Source: a virus
IMG/VR virus record: IMGVR_UViG_3300017593_002042
Coordinates: 1 to 40,520 of that record
Direction: 5' to 3' (one strand)
Length of the DNA: 40,520 nt
Shown here: positions 21,048-29,800 of the stretch, in pieces
Layout: the number at the start of each line of letters is the position of its first letter
Position numbering within the stretch: position 1 is the first letter of the stretch
Translations under genes and position numbers: made by a program
Notes under the pieces: model-generated
Database searches by the model: none
Told to the model about the DNA's origin: nothing
What the model saw: only the letters and a program-made list of their open reading frames with translations

Positions 21048-21370
21048 CGAGCCGGCCTGAGCGCCGGCTTCAGTTTCGGATCGCGTGGCGCCTCGGCTAC
21101 GCGCATCCTGACCAGATGCTGGCGGGGATGGATTCCCGCCAGCTGACGGAGATGTACGCCTTTGCCCGCATGGAGCCACTGGACCAACCGCTTCAGGACA
21201 TGCTGGCCCAGCTGACCGACGTACTGGCCCGGGTTCATGGCAACGAGACCAGTCCTAAGGACTTCCTGCTGGTGCGAGAGGTGTCGCAGCCAGTGGGGGA
21301 GGGCGCTGCCCGGGCCCAGCAGATTGCCGAGCTGTTCCAGGCGGCGTCGGCAAAGAACTCCGTTCACTGA
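20700..21370 (+). CDS. gpGT-like frameshift product, 223 aa
   Basis: A -1 shift at 21038-21044 joins the 115-aa gpG part to 108 further residues in the other frame (beginning LTSRPERRLQFRIAWRLG, later MDSRQLTEMYAFARMEPLDQ), the T domain of siphophage tail chaperones. The frame arithmetic is exact: gpG codons start at multiples of 3, and the downstream frame starts one base earlier. The G to GT ratio is critical for tail assembly in lambda. An independent start at 21116 would cut the T domain and is less likely. Confidence 0.82.
21038..21069 (+). other. Programmed -1 frameshift signal
   Basis: The slippery heptamer A AAA AAC (21038-21044) is in the right phase. A stem AGCCGGC (21050-21056) with GCCGGCT (21063-21069), loop CTGAGC, follows after 5 nt and would stimulate the shift. 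The 0-frame stop TGA (21045-21047) lies in the spacer. Confidence 0.85.
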
Positions 21371-21372
21371 GC

Positions 21373-21378
21373 TACAAT
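21373..21378 (+). promoter_or_regulatory. Candidate -10 of the lipoprotein gene
   Basis: TACAAT lies 27 bp before the lipoprotein start, in the short gap after the gpGT stop. No good -35 is seen at 17 bp, so the promoter would be weak or activator-dependent. A separate promoter is expected because a private terminator follows the gene. Confidence 0.35.
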
Positions 21379-21404
21379 CCGTGCTCTCATGATGAGGGGG
21401 TGTT

Positions 21405-21875
21405 ATGGGGAAGTGGATAAGCCTGCTGCTCGTGGTCATGCTCTCAGGGTGTGGTCCCTCGGAACAGCAGAAGCGGGAAGCCGCAACGGAAAAACAGAAC
21501 ACCGATATTTCCGTAAAGGTCAAGAAATCTTTGAAGGATCCAGATTCCGCAAGGGTGGTGATCCAGCAAGTGTTCCCGTTGTTTGACGGGCACGTGGCCT
21601 GCGGCACCGTGAATGCGAAGAATAGCTTCGGTGGCTACGTGGGCGCCCGCTCCTTCGACGTTAGCATCAATCCTGATGGTTCGATTGGGTTTCCATCTAT
21701 AGCTCGCGATGAGCGCGAGAGCGTGCTTAAGGATGCGATGTGCGAGTTCCAGAAGGAGTATGGATCTCGGCCCGGAAATTCTGGAAAGCAGGCAACAGCC
21801 CAACAAGCGGGCACGTTTAAAGCTGAGTACATGAAGAAAGTGCACGAGCTGATTCCGACTCTTACGGCCCCGTAA
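21405..21875 (+). CDS. Moron lipoprotein between tail chaperone and tape measure
   Basis: The 156-aa product has a signal peptide with lipobox (MGKWISLLLVVMLSGC, Cys16), so it should be exported and lipid-anchored. The mature part holds VKKSLKDPDSARVVIQQVFP and HVACGTVNAKNSFGGYVG, a motif set (DPDSA..., CGxVNAKNSxGGY) also found in host envelope proteins. The gene has its own -10-like site and terminator and lower GC than its neighbours, the mark of a moron. It is not a tail part; a role in the lysogen's envelope, such as superinfection exclusion, is a reasonable guess. Confidence 0.8.
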   Translation: MGKWISLLLVVMLSGCGPSEQQKREAATEKQNTDISVKVKKSLKDPDSARVVIQQVFPLFDGHVACGTVNAKNSFGGYVGARSFDVSINPDGSIGFPSIARDERESVLKDAMCEFQKEYGSRPGNSGKQATAQQAGTFKAEYMKKVHELIPTLTAP

Positions 21876-21902
21876 CCTACAGTTCAAATCAGCGTAAGTC
21901 AG

Positions 21903-21926
21903 ACCCGCCACCCGGCGGGTTTTTTA
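21903..21926 (+). terminator. Terminator of the lipoprotein moron
   Basis: Stem ACCCGCC (21903-21909) and GGCGGGT (21914-21920), loop ACCC, followed by six T. Strong form; it keeps lysogenic moron transcription out of the tail genes. Confidence 0.88.
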
Positions 21927-21942
21927 TTGCCGGGAGTAAAAC

Positions 21943-24900
21943 GTGACCTCAACTGCCGCCACAATTGACGTGCAACTGCGTGCGAACACGGCCGCCTACC
22001 GTGCCGAGATGGTGAACTCTGCGCGGACCACTACCCAGCAACTTGGCCTGATCCGCAAGGAGGCTTCGCAGACAGCTGTATCCATTGCCAACCTCAACCG
22101 GGCGGCGGTCGGCTTCATCGGCTTTGAAGCGGTGAAGAGCGGAGTGTCCGCTCTGCTGGACGCGCAGAAGTCCTTCCAGCAGATCAAGTACGGGCTGCAA
22201 GGTGCTACAGGGTCAGCAGAGGCCGCCGACAAGGCCTATGCGTTCGTAGCGCAGACCGCAAAAGAGCTGGGTCTCAACCTGGAAGAGGCGGGCAAGAGCT
22301 TCGCCAGCATGTCGGCTGCCGCGTCAGCCAATGGCATTGCAATGAAGGACCAGCAGGAGCTGTTCCGGCAGCTGTCGCGCTCGGCGACAGTGATGCACTT
22401 GAGCAGTGAGCAGATGGGGCGTGCCACCATGGCTCTGGGGCAGTCCTTCAGCAAGGGCAAGTTCCAGGCCGAAGAGCTGCGACAGCAGTTGGGCGAGGCC
22501 ATCCCCGGCATCGTGCCTCGTTTCATTCAGGCCGTGGCCAAGATGAACGAAGGTACGGCGTTGGCCGGAAAGTCCTTCGACAAATTGCTTCAGGGCGGTG
22601 AGCTGAGTGTCGAGAAGTACCTGCCAGCGATGATCCAGGCGCTGGAGAAAACAGGGGCTGGAGCAGAGGACGCCTCGAAGAGCCTCAGCGCCGAACTGAA
22701 TCGCCTTTCCACTGCCTGGTTTGACCTCAAGGTCAAGACAAGCGGTGGTGTCTTCAGCGATGCGGCAATCTCGTCGGTGCGCTTCATGACCGAGAACCTC
22801 GAGAACGTGGCCGGGGCGGCAACGTTGGCGGCAGGAGCGATCGCTGGGCGCTTTGTCGGGATGGGGGCACAACGAGCCTATGGCGCAGTGTCGGCGCCGA
22901 TTTCAGCCCGAATGGCGGATGCGGCGCAGTCCGAATCCATGGTCATCATGGCGCGCGACATGGCCAAGGCTACTGCTGCCAAGGTTGAGGATGCACGCGC
23001 CTCGGTGCGGCTGACGACCATGTGGCAGGCTCAGGCAGCTGCCGGCAAAGATGTGGCAAGCGGTCAGCTGGCCGTGGCTGCAGCCGCCCACGAGGCTGCA
23101 CAACGGACGCTAGAGCACCAGCAGGGCGCGGCGACGCTCTCGGCAAATCTGCGGGTTCAGAAGGAGGCTCAGGCCGCAGCAGTTGTTGCGCAACGGAACT
23201 TGTCACGGGCGCAGGCGGAATACAACGCAGCGTCCGCGTCCGGGACGCGGGCAGATGCAGCAGCTACCGCGGCGAAGGGGCGACTGATCCTTGCCCAAGA
23301 GGCTGCTGCCGTAGCCACCAACAACCTTACTGTGGCGAGGGGGAGGGAGGCTGCGGCGGCGTCAGCATCCTCCCTAGGCGGAATGCTGGCTGGAGGACTG
23401 CGCAGTGCCGGTAGCGGCCTGCTGGCGCTGGCGGGTGGCCCGTGGGGCGCTGCAGCGATTGCGATAGGGGCGCTTGGCATCGCCTATGTGGATGCCCAGA
23501 AGAAGGCCGAGGCGGCAAGGGCTGAGTTCGATGCCCAGGTTGAATCGATGGACACGCTCCGTGTCGCCATCCAAGACACCTCTGCGGAATATGGACGGAT
23601 GGATGGCTCCAAGTCGATTCGTTCTGCCGCTGAGGACTGGAATCAGTACGGCGTGGCTGTACGAAAAGCTGACGCCGAGATCGAGAAGATCAAGAAGGAA
23701 ATTGCTGACTACCAGCGGGATATTGAGGCCGCAAAGGACCAGCTTGAGATGGGGGGCGGCGGTTTGGGCGTGGGCTTCTACACCACAAAGCTGGAAGAGG
23801 CTCAGGCGCGTTTGCAGAAGCTGTCGAAGGAGGCCGAACCGACTCGCGCCGCATTCCTCACTCTTGAGGGCCAGCTTAAGAAGTCGATGGATCCGGAGCT
23901 GTTCGAGAAGATGCGCCAAGCTGCATTGCGGGCGGACGATGCAAAGTTCAATAGCCTGCGGGGAGAGCTCGACAAGACGTCCCAGGCGGCGCTCGACGTA
24001 GCGATGGCCATCGAGAAGATCCATTCTGTTGGTCGAGATGACATTTGGAAGCGGCAGGTAGATCGCCTAAAGCGTGAAAGGGGCGAGCTTGCGGCTTGGG
24101 ATGCCGATCGTCTTAAGGCCTACGCATCGGAGAGCGGGGTAAGCCTGCAAGGGGTGTCTCCCGCGTCTCTTGCTGACCCCGATGGCATGGCGGCGAAGAT
24201 GGCCCTGGTCTCGCTTACAAAGGTGCAGCAGGAGGCGTATCGGGCAGAGCGGGCGCAGGTTGCAGAGAGTATCGCGGCGGAGAAGGCATGGAAGGATTCG
24301 AAGAAGGAGACCGCCAAAGCCGGTCGTGAGTCGCTGAGCGAATCCAAGGCTCAGGAGAACCAGTACGCCTCGATCGCTGATCGGATCAAGCGGCAGATTG
24401 CTCTGGATAAGGAGCAGATGGGCCTGACCGATGACATGACGGCGGCGCAGAAGCTGCAGGTTGTCATTACGAACGAGATGGCTTCGGCCAAGAGCAAGCT
24501 GAGCGCGGAGGAGCAGAAGCGCGTCAAGGCGTTGCTCGAGGAGGCGGTGGCCCAGGGTAAGGCGCTCGCGGCGCAGGAGTCTGCGAAGAAGGCCGCACAG
24601 GACATGTTGCGGCTCCAGAAGGAGCTGAACGAAGCGGCCGTCACTCAGCAGCAGGCCAATGCGATCGACCTGGCCGGCATAGGCACGGGCAGCGAGCAGA
24701 TGGAGCGCATGCGTCGCCAGCTGCAGCTCAAGGAAGAGTACGACCGCAGGCTGTCCGCGCTGAATGACCGCAATGCCAGCGCCAACAACGGCAACGGGTA
24801 CACCAAGGAGCAGTACGCACAGCAGCTGGACGAGCTGGACAAGTACCACAAGGAGGCATTGCAGCGGGAGGCGCAGTACCAGGCGGATCGTCAGAGTTCG

Positions 24901-25605
24901 ATCACCACTTGGTCGCTAGGCGCCTACCGTGCCTTCGAGGACTATCGTTCCCAAGCGGCCAATGCCGCCGAGCTAAGCAATCAGGCCTTTACCAGTGCAT
25001 TCCAGGGAATGGAGGACGCGCTGGTGAACTTCGCGATGACCGGCAAGCTGAGTTTCAGCCAGCTGGCCAACTCGATCATTGCGGACTTGGCTCGTATTGC
25101 GGCCAAGCAGGCCATGTCAGCGCTGTTCAGCGCCGGATTCAATGCCTTTGCCGGGCCGGTGGGTGCTGTGCAGCGGGAACGGATCCAGATCCCCGGCTTC
25201 GACGGTGGCGGCTTCACCGGCTACGGCGGTCGGCTGGAACCGGCCGGCCTCGTCCACAAAGGCGAGGGCGTGCTTAACCAGGACGATATGCGGGCACTTG
25301 GCGGGCCTTCGGCCTTCCACGCTCTGCGTGCGTCGCTGCGGCGCGGCTACGACGCAGGTGGCATCGGTGGGCAGGTTCCCACCCGCGTCGGGCTGAGCGG
25401 GCGCTCCGGTGGCCAGGGCGGTCCGTTCGTTGAGATCCACAACTACAGCGGCAGCAAGGTCCAACAGCGCGAGGAATCGCAAACGCTGCCGGATGGATCG
25501 GAGATCCGGAAGCTGATAGTCCAGATTGGCAACGAGGAGCTTGATGGTGGCTCGTGGGGCAGGGTTGGCCAAGCCCGCTACGGGTGGCAGGACGCGATGG
25601 GTTGA
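21943..25605 (+). CDS. Tape measure protein
   Basis: The 1220-aa protein sets tail length. The start is GTG 21943 with GGGAG 7 nt before it. The N-terminal tape-measure domain shows ATIDVQLRANTAAYRAEMVN and SFASMSAAASANGIAMKDQQ, then LRQQLGEAIPGIVPRFIQAV. A hydrophobic segment (GGPWGAAAIAIGALGIAYVD, about residue 505) and long coiled coils follow. The C-terminus has the lambda gpH-type end: FAMTGKLSFSQLANSIIADL, then ARIAAKQAMSALF, and GLVHKGEGVLNQDDMRALGG. In related phages the hydrophobic part helps DNA cross the membrane. Confidence 0.95.
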   Translation: MTSTAATIDVQLRANTAAYRAEMVNSARTTTQQLGLIRKEASQTAVSIANLNRAAVGFIGFEAVKSGVSALLDAQKSFQQIKYGLQGATGSAEAADKAYAFVAQTAKELGLNLEEAGKSFASMSAAASANGIAMKDQQELFRQLSRSATVMHLSSEQMGRATMALGQSFSKGKFQAEELRQQLGEAIPGIVPRFIQAVAKMNEGTALAGKSFDKLLQGGELSVEKYLPAMIQALEKTGAGAEDASKSLSAELNRLSTAWFDLKVKTSGGVFSDAAISSVRFMTENLENVAGAATLAAGAIAGRFVGMGAQRAYGAVSAPISARMADAAQSESMVIMARDMAKATAAKVEDARASVRLTTMWQAQAAAGKDVASGQLAVAAAAHEAAQRTLEHQQGAATLSANLRVQKEAQAAAVVAQRNLSRAQAEYNAASASGTRADAAATAAKGRLILAQEAAAVATNNLTVARGREAAAASASSLGGMLAGGLRSAGSGLLALAGGPWGAAAIAIGALGIAYVDAQKKAEAARAEFDAQVESMDTLRVAIQDTSAEYGRMDGSKSIRSAAEDWNQYGVAVRKADAEIEKIKKEIADYQRDIEAAKDQLEMGGGGLGVGFYTTKLEEAQARLQKLSKEAEPTRAAFLTLEGQLKKSMDPELFEKMRQAALRADDAKFNSLRGELDKTSQAALDVAMAIEKIHSVGRDDIWKRQVDRLKRERGELAAWDADRLKAYASESGVSLQGVSPASLADPDGMAAKMALVSLTKVQQEAYRAERAQVAESIAAEKAWKDSKKETAKAGRESLSESKAQENQYASIADRIKRQIALDKEQMGLTDDMTAAQKLQVVITNEMASAKSKLSAEEQKRVKALLEEAVAQGKALAAQESAKKAAQDMLRLQKELNEAAVTQQQANAIDLAGIGTGSEQMERMRRQLQLKEEYDRRLSALNDRNASANNGNGYTKEQYAQQLDELDKYHKEALQREAQYQADRQSSITTWSLGAYRAFEDYRSQAANAAELSNQAFTSAFQGMEDALVNFAMTGKLSFSQLANSIIADLARIAAKQAMSALFSAGFNAFAGPVGAVQRERIQIPGFDGGGFTGYGGRLEPAGLVHKGEGVLNQDDMRALGGPSAFHALRASLRRGYDAGGIGGQVPTRVGLSGRSGGQGGPFVEIHNYSGSKVQQREESQTLPDGSEIRKLIVQIGNEELDGGSWGRVGQARYGWQDAMG

Positions 25606-25668
25606 GTGGGTCGGCGCGGGGCTCCCGCGCCGGCCTCTATGAGATTGATAGTTCGAAGCGAGGAGCAC

Positions 25669-26025
25669 ATGGAGACCTTCCCAAGCTATGCCGAGATCCG
25701 ATTTGCGGACTACGGCGAAGAGTTCGACCCGGCGGTTGAGCGCACCGAAATGGAGCGGGGTGTTCCGCGGCAGCGGCTGCTGAACACCCATGTCCTGCAG
25801 ACCATCGAGGCATCAGTGCAGTTCCGGTCGGCGCAGGCGGTGGCTGACTTCGAGGCATGGTACTTCGACAGTCTCAAGCGAATCGGCTGGTTCAACATCG
25901 ATCACCCCCGGACCGGACAGATCATTCGCGCCCGCTTCCAGGGCGGGAAAATCGGCAAGCTGCAGCCGCTCAACACGTTGTTTCGATTCGCCAAGCGCGA
26001 CCTGGTGCTGGAGTACATGCGATGA
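25669..26025 (+). CDS. Minor tail protein, 118 aa
   Basis: GAGGAG lies 4 nt before ATG 25669; the longer upstream frame lacks a site. The product (METFPSYAEIRFADYGEEFD, QTIEASVQFRSAQAVADFEA, FDSLKRIGWFNIDHPRTGQI, LFRFAKRDLVLEYMR) is a mixed alpha/beta protein in the place of lambda M/L-type tail tip genes. It overlaps the next gene by ATGA. Confidence 0.78.
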   Translation: METFPSYAEIRFADYGEEFDPAVERTEMERGVPRQRLLNTHVLQTIEASVQFRSAQAVADFEAWYFDSLKRIGWFNIDHPRTGQIIRARFQGGKIGKLQPLNTLFRFAKRDLVLEYMR

Positions 26026-26483
26026 GCACATTCACAGAGCGTCGGCAGCGCACCGATGACACCGCCGGCATCCTGTTGCTGCTGGAGCTGAGTGCCCCAT
26101 CGTTCGTGGAGGTGCTGCGCATCGTCAACGACACGACCGATTGGGTGAGTCAGGGCAAGATCTACACGGGCTTTCCATTCGGCTTCAAGCTGCCCGATGA
26201 CGTTGGTGGGCAAGCGCCGCGCGCCCAGCTGGTGCTGGACAACGTCGGCCGCTCGATCACCGAGGATCTGGAGCGGCTGCAGCCCGGCGAGCTGGTTACC
26301 GCGCGCCTGATGATCACCGATCGGGTTGAACCGAACGTGATCGAGGCCAGCTACGACCTGCCAATGACGCAGGTGGTTGTGAACACCCGCACGGCCTCGG
26401 CTCAGCTGGGTGTGGACTTCCTGATGCGCCAGCAGGCGGTCACGCTGCGTGCCAACCCCTTCACGCTGCCGGGGATCTTCTGA
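26022..26483 (+). CDS. Minor tail protein, DUF1833-like
   Basis: The 153-aa product has the DUF1833 pattern: LLLLELSAPSFVEVLRIVND, then FPFGFKLPDDVGGQAPRAQL, and TASAQLGVDFLMRQQAVTLR. These proteins form part of the distal tail hub in siphophages with this gene order. Its stop overlaps the next ATG. Confidence 0.82.
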   Translation: MSTFTERRQRTDDTAGILLLLELSAPSFVEVLRIVNDTTDWVSQGKIYTGFPFGFKLPDDVGGQAPRAQLVLDNVGRSITEDLERLQPGELVTARLMITDRVEPNVIEASYDLPMTQVVVNTRTASAQLGVDFLMRQQAVTLRANPFTLPGIF

Positions 26484-26878
26484 TGCGTCTGGCCGATGTG
26501 GAGAAGTTCACGGCCATCCCGTACGACGAGGACGGCTTTGACTGTGCCGACCTGGTGGTGCTGGTGCAGCTGCAGCTGTTCGGGCGGGCAATCACGCTTC
26601 CGGGGCGCCGCCCTCGCGGGCTACAGGGCGCTGCCGAGCTGGGAGCGCTATCGCGGCCCTATGCACACCGCCGAGACGGGCCACCCGAAGATGGCGACCT
26701 CGTCCTGATGATCGATCAGGGACACCGAAACCCCGGCCATGCCGGGGTTTTCTTTTTCCTGGCCCATGAGGGCTGGGTACTTCACAGCAACGAGCGAAAC
26801 GGCTGCAGCGTGCTGCACCGCGTCCGCGATCTGCCCGACTTCGGGCTGCGAATTGAGGGTTACTACGCATGGGCCTGA
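26483..26878 (+). CDS. NlpC/P60-like tail-tip peptidase
   Basis: The 131-aa protein carries the cysteine of the NlpC/P60 fold (GFDCADLVVLVQLQLF, Cys20) and the histidine (NPGHAGVFFF, about residue 86), later GWVLHSNERNG. It corresponds to the lambda K C-terminal domain; it would act on murein during entry or in tail-tip assembly. An intrinsic-terminator-shaped sequence lies inside its coding region, over the histidine codon. Confidence 0.82.
   Translation: MRLADVEKFTAIPYDEDGFDCADLVVLVQLQLFGRAITLPGRRPRGLQGAAELGALSRPYAHRRDGPPEDGDLVLMIDQGHRNPGHAGVFFFLAHEGWVLHSNERNGCSVLHRVRDLPDFGLRIEGYYAWA
26728..26757 (+). terminator. Terminator-like element inside the NlpC/P60 gene
   Basis: Stem AAACCCCGGC (26728-26737) and GCCGGGGTTT (26741-26750), loop CAT, then TCTTTTT. 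It is as good as the intergenic terminators of this phage and similar to that at 7997. It lies in codons for NPGHAGVFFF, so it must be read through to express the fibre gene; Q-modified polymerase or ribosomes would prevent termination. Confidence 0.65.
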
Positions 26879-29800
26879 TGCTTCCGTCCACCGATCCCGG
26901 CCGTCTGATCATCACCCCGCACCCGGTGATGCTCGATGGCCAGCAGAACCTGGAAGCAGACCTGCGCCCAGGTGAGACCTTGTATGGCTTCCTTGCGCGT
27001 CACGTGCATGGGCTGGACGGGCAGGCGTGGCTGGTCACCATCGGCGGCCGGGCCGTGGAGCGGCACCTGTGGTGCCACGTCTATCCGAAGCACGGCCAGG
27101 TGATCGAGATCCGGGGTGTGGTCGGCAGGAGTGCGATCCGCCTTGTGGCCATGATCGCGCTGACCTACTTCACGCTGGGCGGTGCGGCCATCGCTGGTTT
27201 CAGCATCGGCACGTCCACCGTGCTCGGCACGGCCATCGCGCGCGTGGCGGTCTACGTGGCCGGCAGCATCCTGATCAACAAGGTGCTCGGGCCGAAGCTG
27301 CCCAAGGCTGCAGAGATCACGCCTGCTGACACCGTCTTCTCCCTGTCGGCCCCGCGCAACCGGTCGCGCGCCTACGAGCCCCTACCGCTGCTTTTCGGCA
27401 GCGTTCGTATTGCGCCTGACGTGGCCAGCAAGCCCTACATGAACTATGAGGGCGATGAGCAGTACCTGTCGCTGCTGCTGACGCCTGGGCTCAATGTTGG
27501 TCGCGTCGAAGCGATTTACAACGGTGATGCGCTGCTGAGCAGCTACGAGGGCGTGCAGGTCTGGCACAACGGCTTCCCGGGCATGCCCAACCAGGCCATC
27601 CCGCTCTACAGCAACGCAGGCAGTGTCGACGGCGGCGTGATCTATGACACCAGCAGCGACCCGAAGCACACCCCCAGCAAGTGGGTGCAGCGCACCAGCT
27701 CGCCGGGCGCCATCCGGCTGCAGGTGAACATCGATTTCCGGATCTTCGACGCCGACTCGAAGGGCCGCGAGTACGAAAACCGCGAGCAGATCCAGATCCA
27801 GTACCGTGCCGTGGGCCAGAGCGCCTGGCGCCCGTTTGGCACCTACGCCGTCTCCGGCCGGACGCAGAAGTCGCGTCGGGCCACCTACGGGCTGGACGTG
27901 GCTCCGGGCCAGTACGAAGTGCAGGTGCGCACCACCGGCCAGAACACCGACGGCAACAATGCGCAGGCCAGCTTCACCTGGACCAACCTGGTCAGCGTGC
28001 TGCCGGATACCGCCAGTTACGACGGCATCCCGCGCATCGGCATCCGCATGAAGGCATCCGGGCAGCTCAACGGCAGCCCGGACGAGGTGCGCACCGTAGC
28101 CCATGCGCAGCCGATCCCGGTGTGGAAGGGCGATGCCATCGGCTGGGTCACCGAGGAGAGCAGCAACCCCGGTGCGCAGATCCTGGCCTACGCCCGCGGC
28201 ATCAAGTCGCCGGCGGGCGTCCGCATCGCCGGCATGGGCCTGCCCGACAGCCAGATCGACGTGGAGGCGCTGAAGGCCTTCACGCTGCACTGTGCGGCCA
28301 ACGGCTTCACCTACGACTACCTGGTTACCGACAAGCGCAATCACCAGGCGGTGATGGATGCGATCGCGCTGGCCGGGTTCGGCCAGATCGCTTGGCCGAA
28401 GGGCCGGCTGGCCGTGACCTGGGCTGCCGATGAGCAGCCGCTGTCGGGTGTGGTCAACATGGCCACCATCAAGAAGGGGCAGTTCCAGGTCGAATACACG
28501 CTGGCCAACGGTGCCGACGGCATCGAATACAGCTACCTGGACCGCGCCACGTGGGAGGCCAGGACCCTGCGCGTTCCGGCGCCGGGCGTGACCACTATGC
28601 TCAACCCGGCGCAGGTGACCGGCGAGGGGGTCACCAGCGAGGCGCATGCGGCCACGCTTGCGCGCTGGCACTTGGCGCAGAGCCTGTACCAGTACAAGTC
28701 GATCAGCTACAGCACCGATATCGAGCACCTGGCCTATGGGCGCATGTCGGTGCTGGCGCTGCAGCACGATCTGACGCAGTGGGGCTTTGGCGGCCAGGTG
28801 CTGTCCGCGACCATGGGCCCCGGTCGCGCCGTGACGTTGCAGCTCGACGTGCCGGTGCCAGGCCGTGCGCAGGCCAGTGCCTTCATCGGCCTGCGCATCC
28901 CGGGTGAACGGGTGTACCGTGTGCTGAAGGTGGTGCCGTTCACCGGTGAAAGCGATCAGCTGCAGCTGGCCGATCCGTGGCCGGCCGACGCCGCGCTGCC
29001 GGGGGAGAGCGACGGCAATCCCGCGTGGGACACCATCTGGATCTATGACTTCAAGCAGACGCCGGGCTACCGCGTCCGCGTGGTGTCCGTTCAGCCGGAG
29101 AACGATCTCAAGGGCGCCGCGGTCGACGTGGTAGCCGAGGGGCCGGAGTTCTGGCACTACGTTAAAACCGGCATCTATTTCCCGCCGGAGAACGGCTCGC
29201 AGCTGGCCACCCGCCCCATCGCCAGCAATCTGCGCATCAACGAGCGCCAAGTGGTGCAGGGCGATACGGTGTTCACCGAGCTGCAGGCGACGTTCGATAT
29301 CACCGGTCCGGTGGGCGAGATCCGCGTGCTGTCGGACGTTGATCGGAACGGGGAATTGGAGCAGGTTGCGTCCACGAGCACGCGCACGGCGAGCTGGCGC
29401 ATTCCCGGCGCGGGTGTCTACCCGATCACGGTCCGGCCCTACAACCCGGATGGGTTGGCCGGGGTAGCCGTCACCGGCACCTACACCACGCGTAGTGCCG
29501 GTGCGCCGCCGGTGCTGGTGGACCTGTTCGACGTTGAGGAACGCACCGGTGGTGTTCGCCTGTACACCTGGGGGTGGCTGGACGGCACCGCGCAGTCGCC
29601 GGACTTCGCCGGCGTGGAGATTCGCTACACAGAAGGCAGCGTTCTGGCTCCGGAGTGGGAAGCCATGACCCCTGTTGGGCAGGCCGGCTTCCACACGGCA
29701 CCATTTGAGGCGGTGGTGCCTGCCGGTGGCAAGTGGACGTTTGCGTGCCGTTCTCGCAACACCAGCGGTGACCTGTCGGTGGCCATGCACGTCATTCGCA

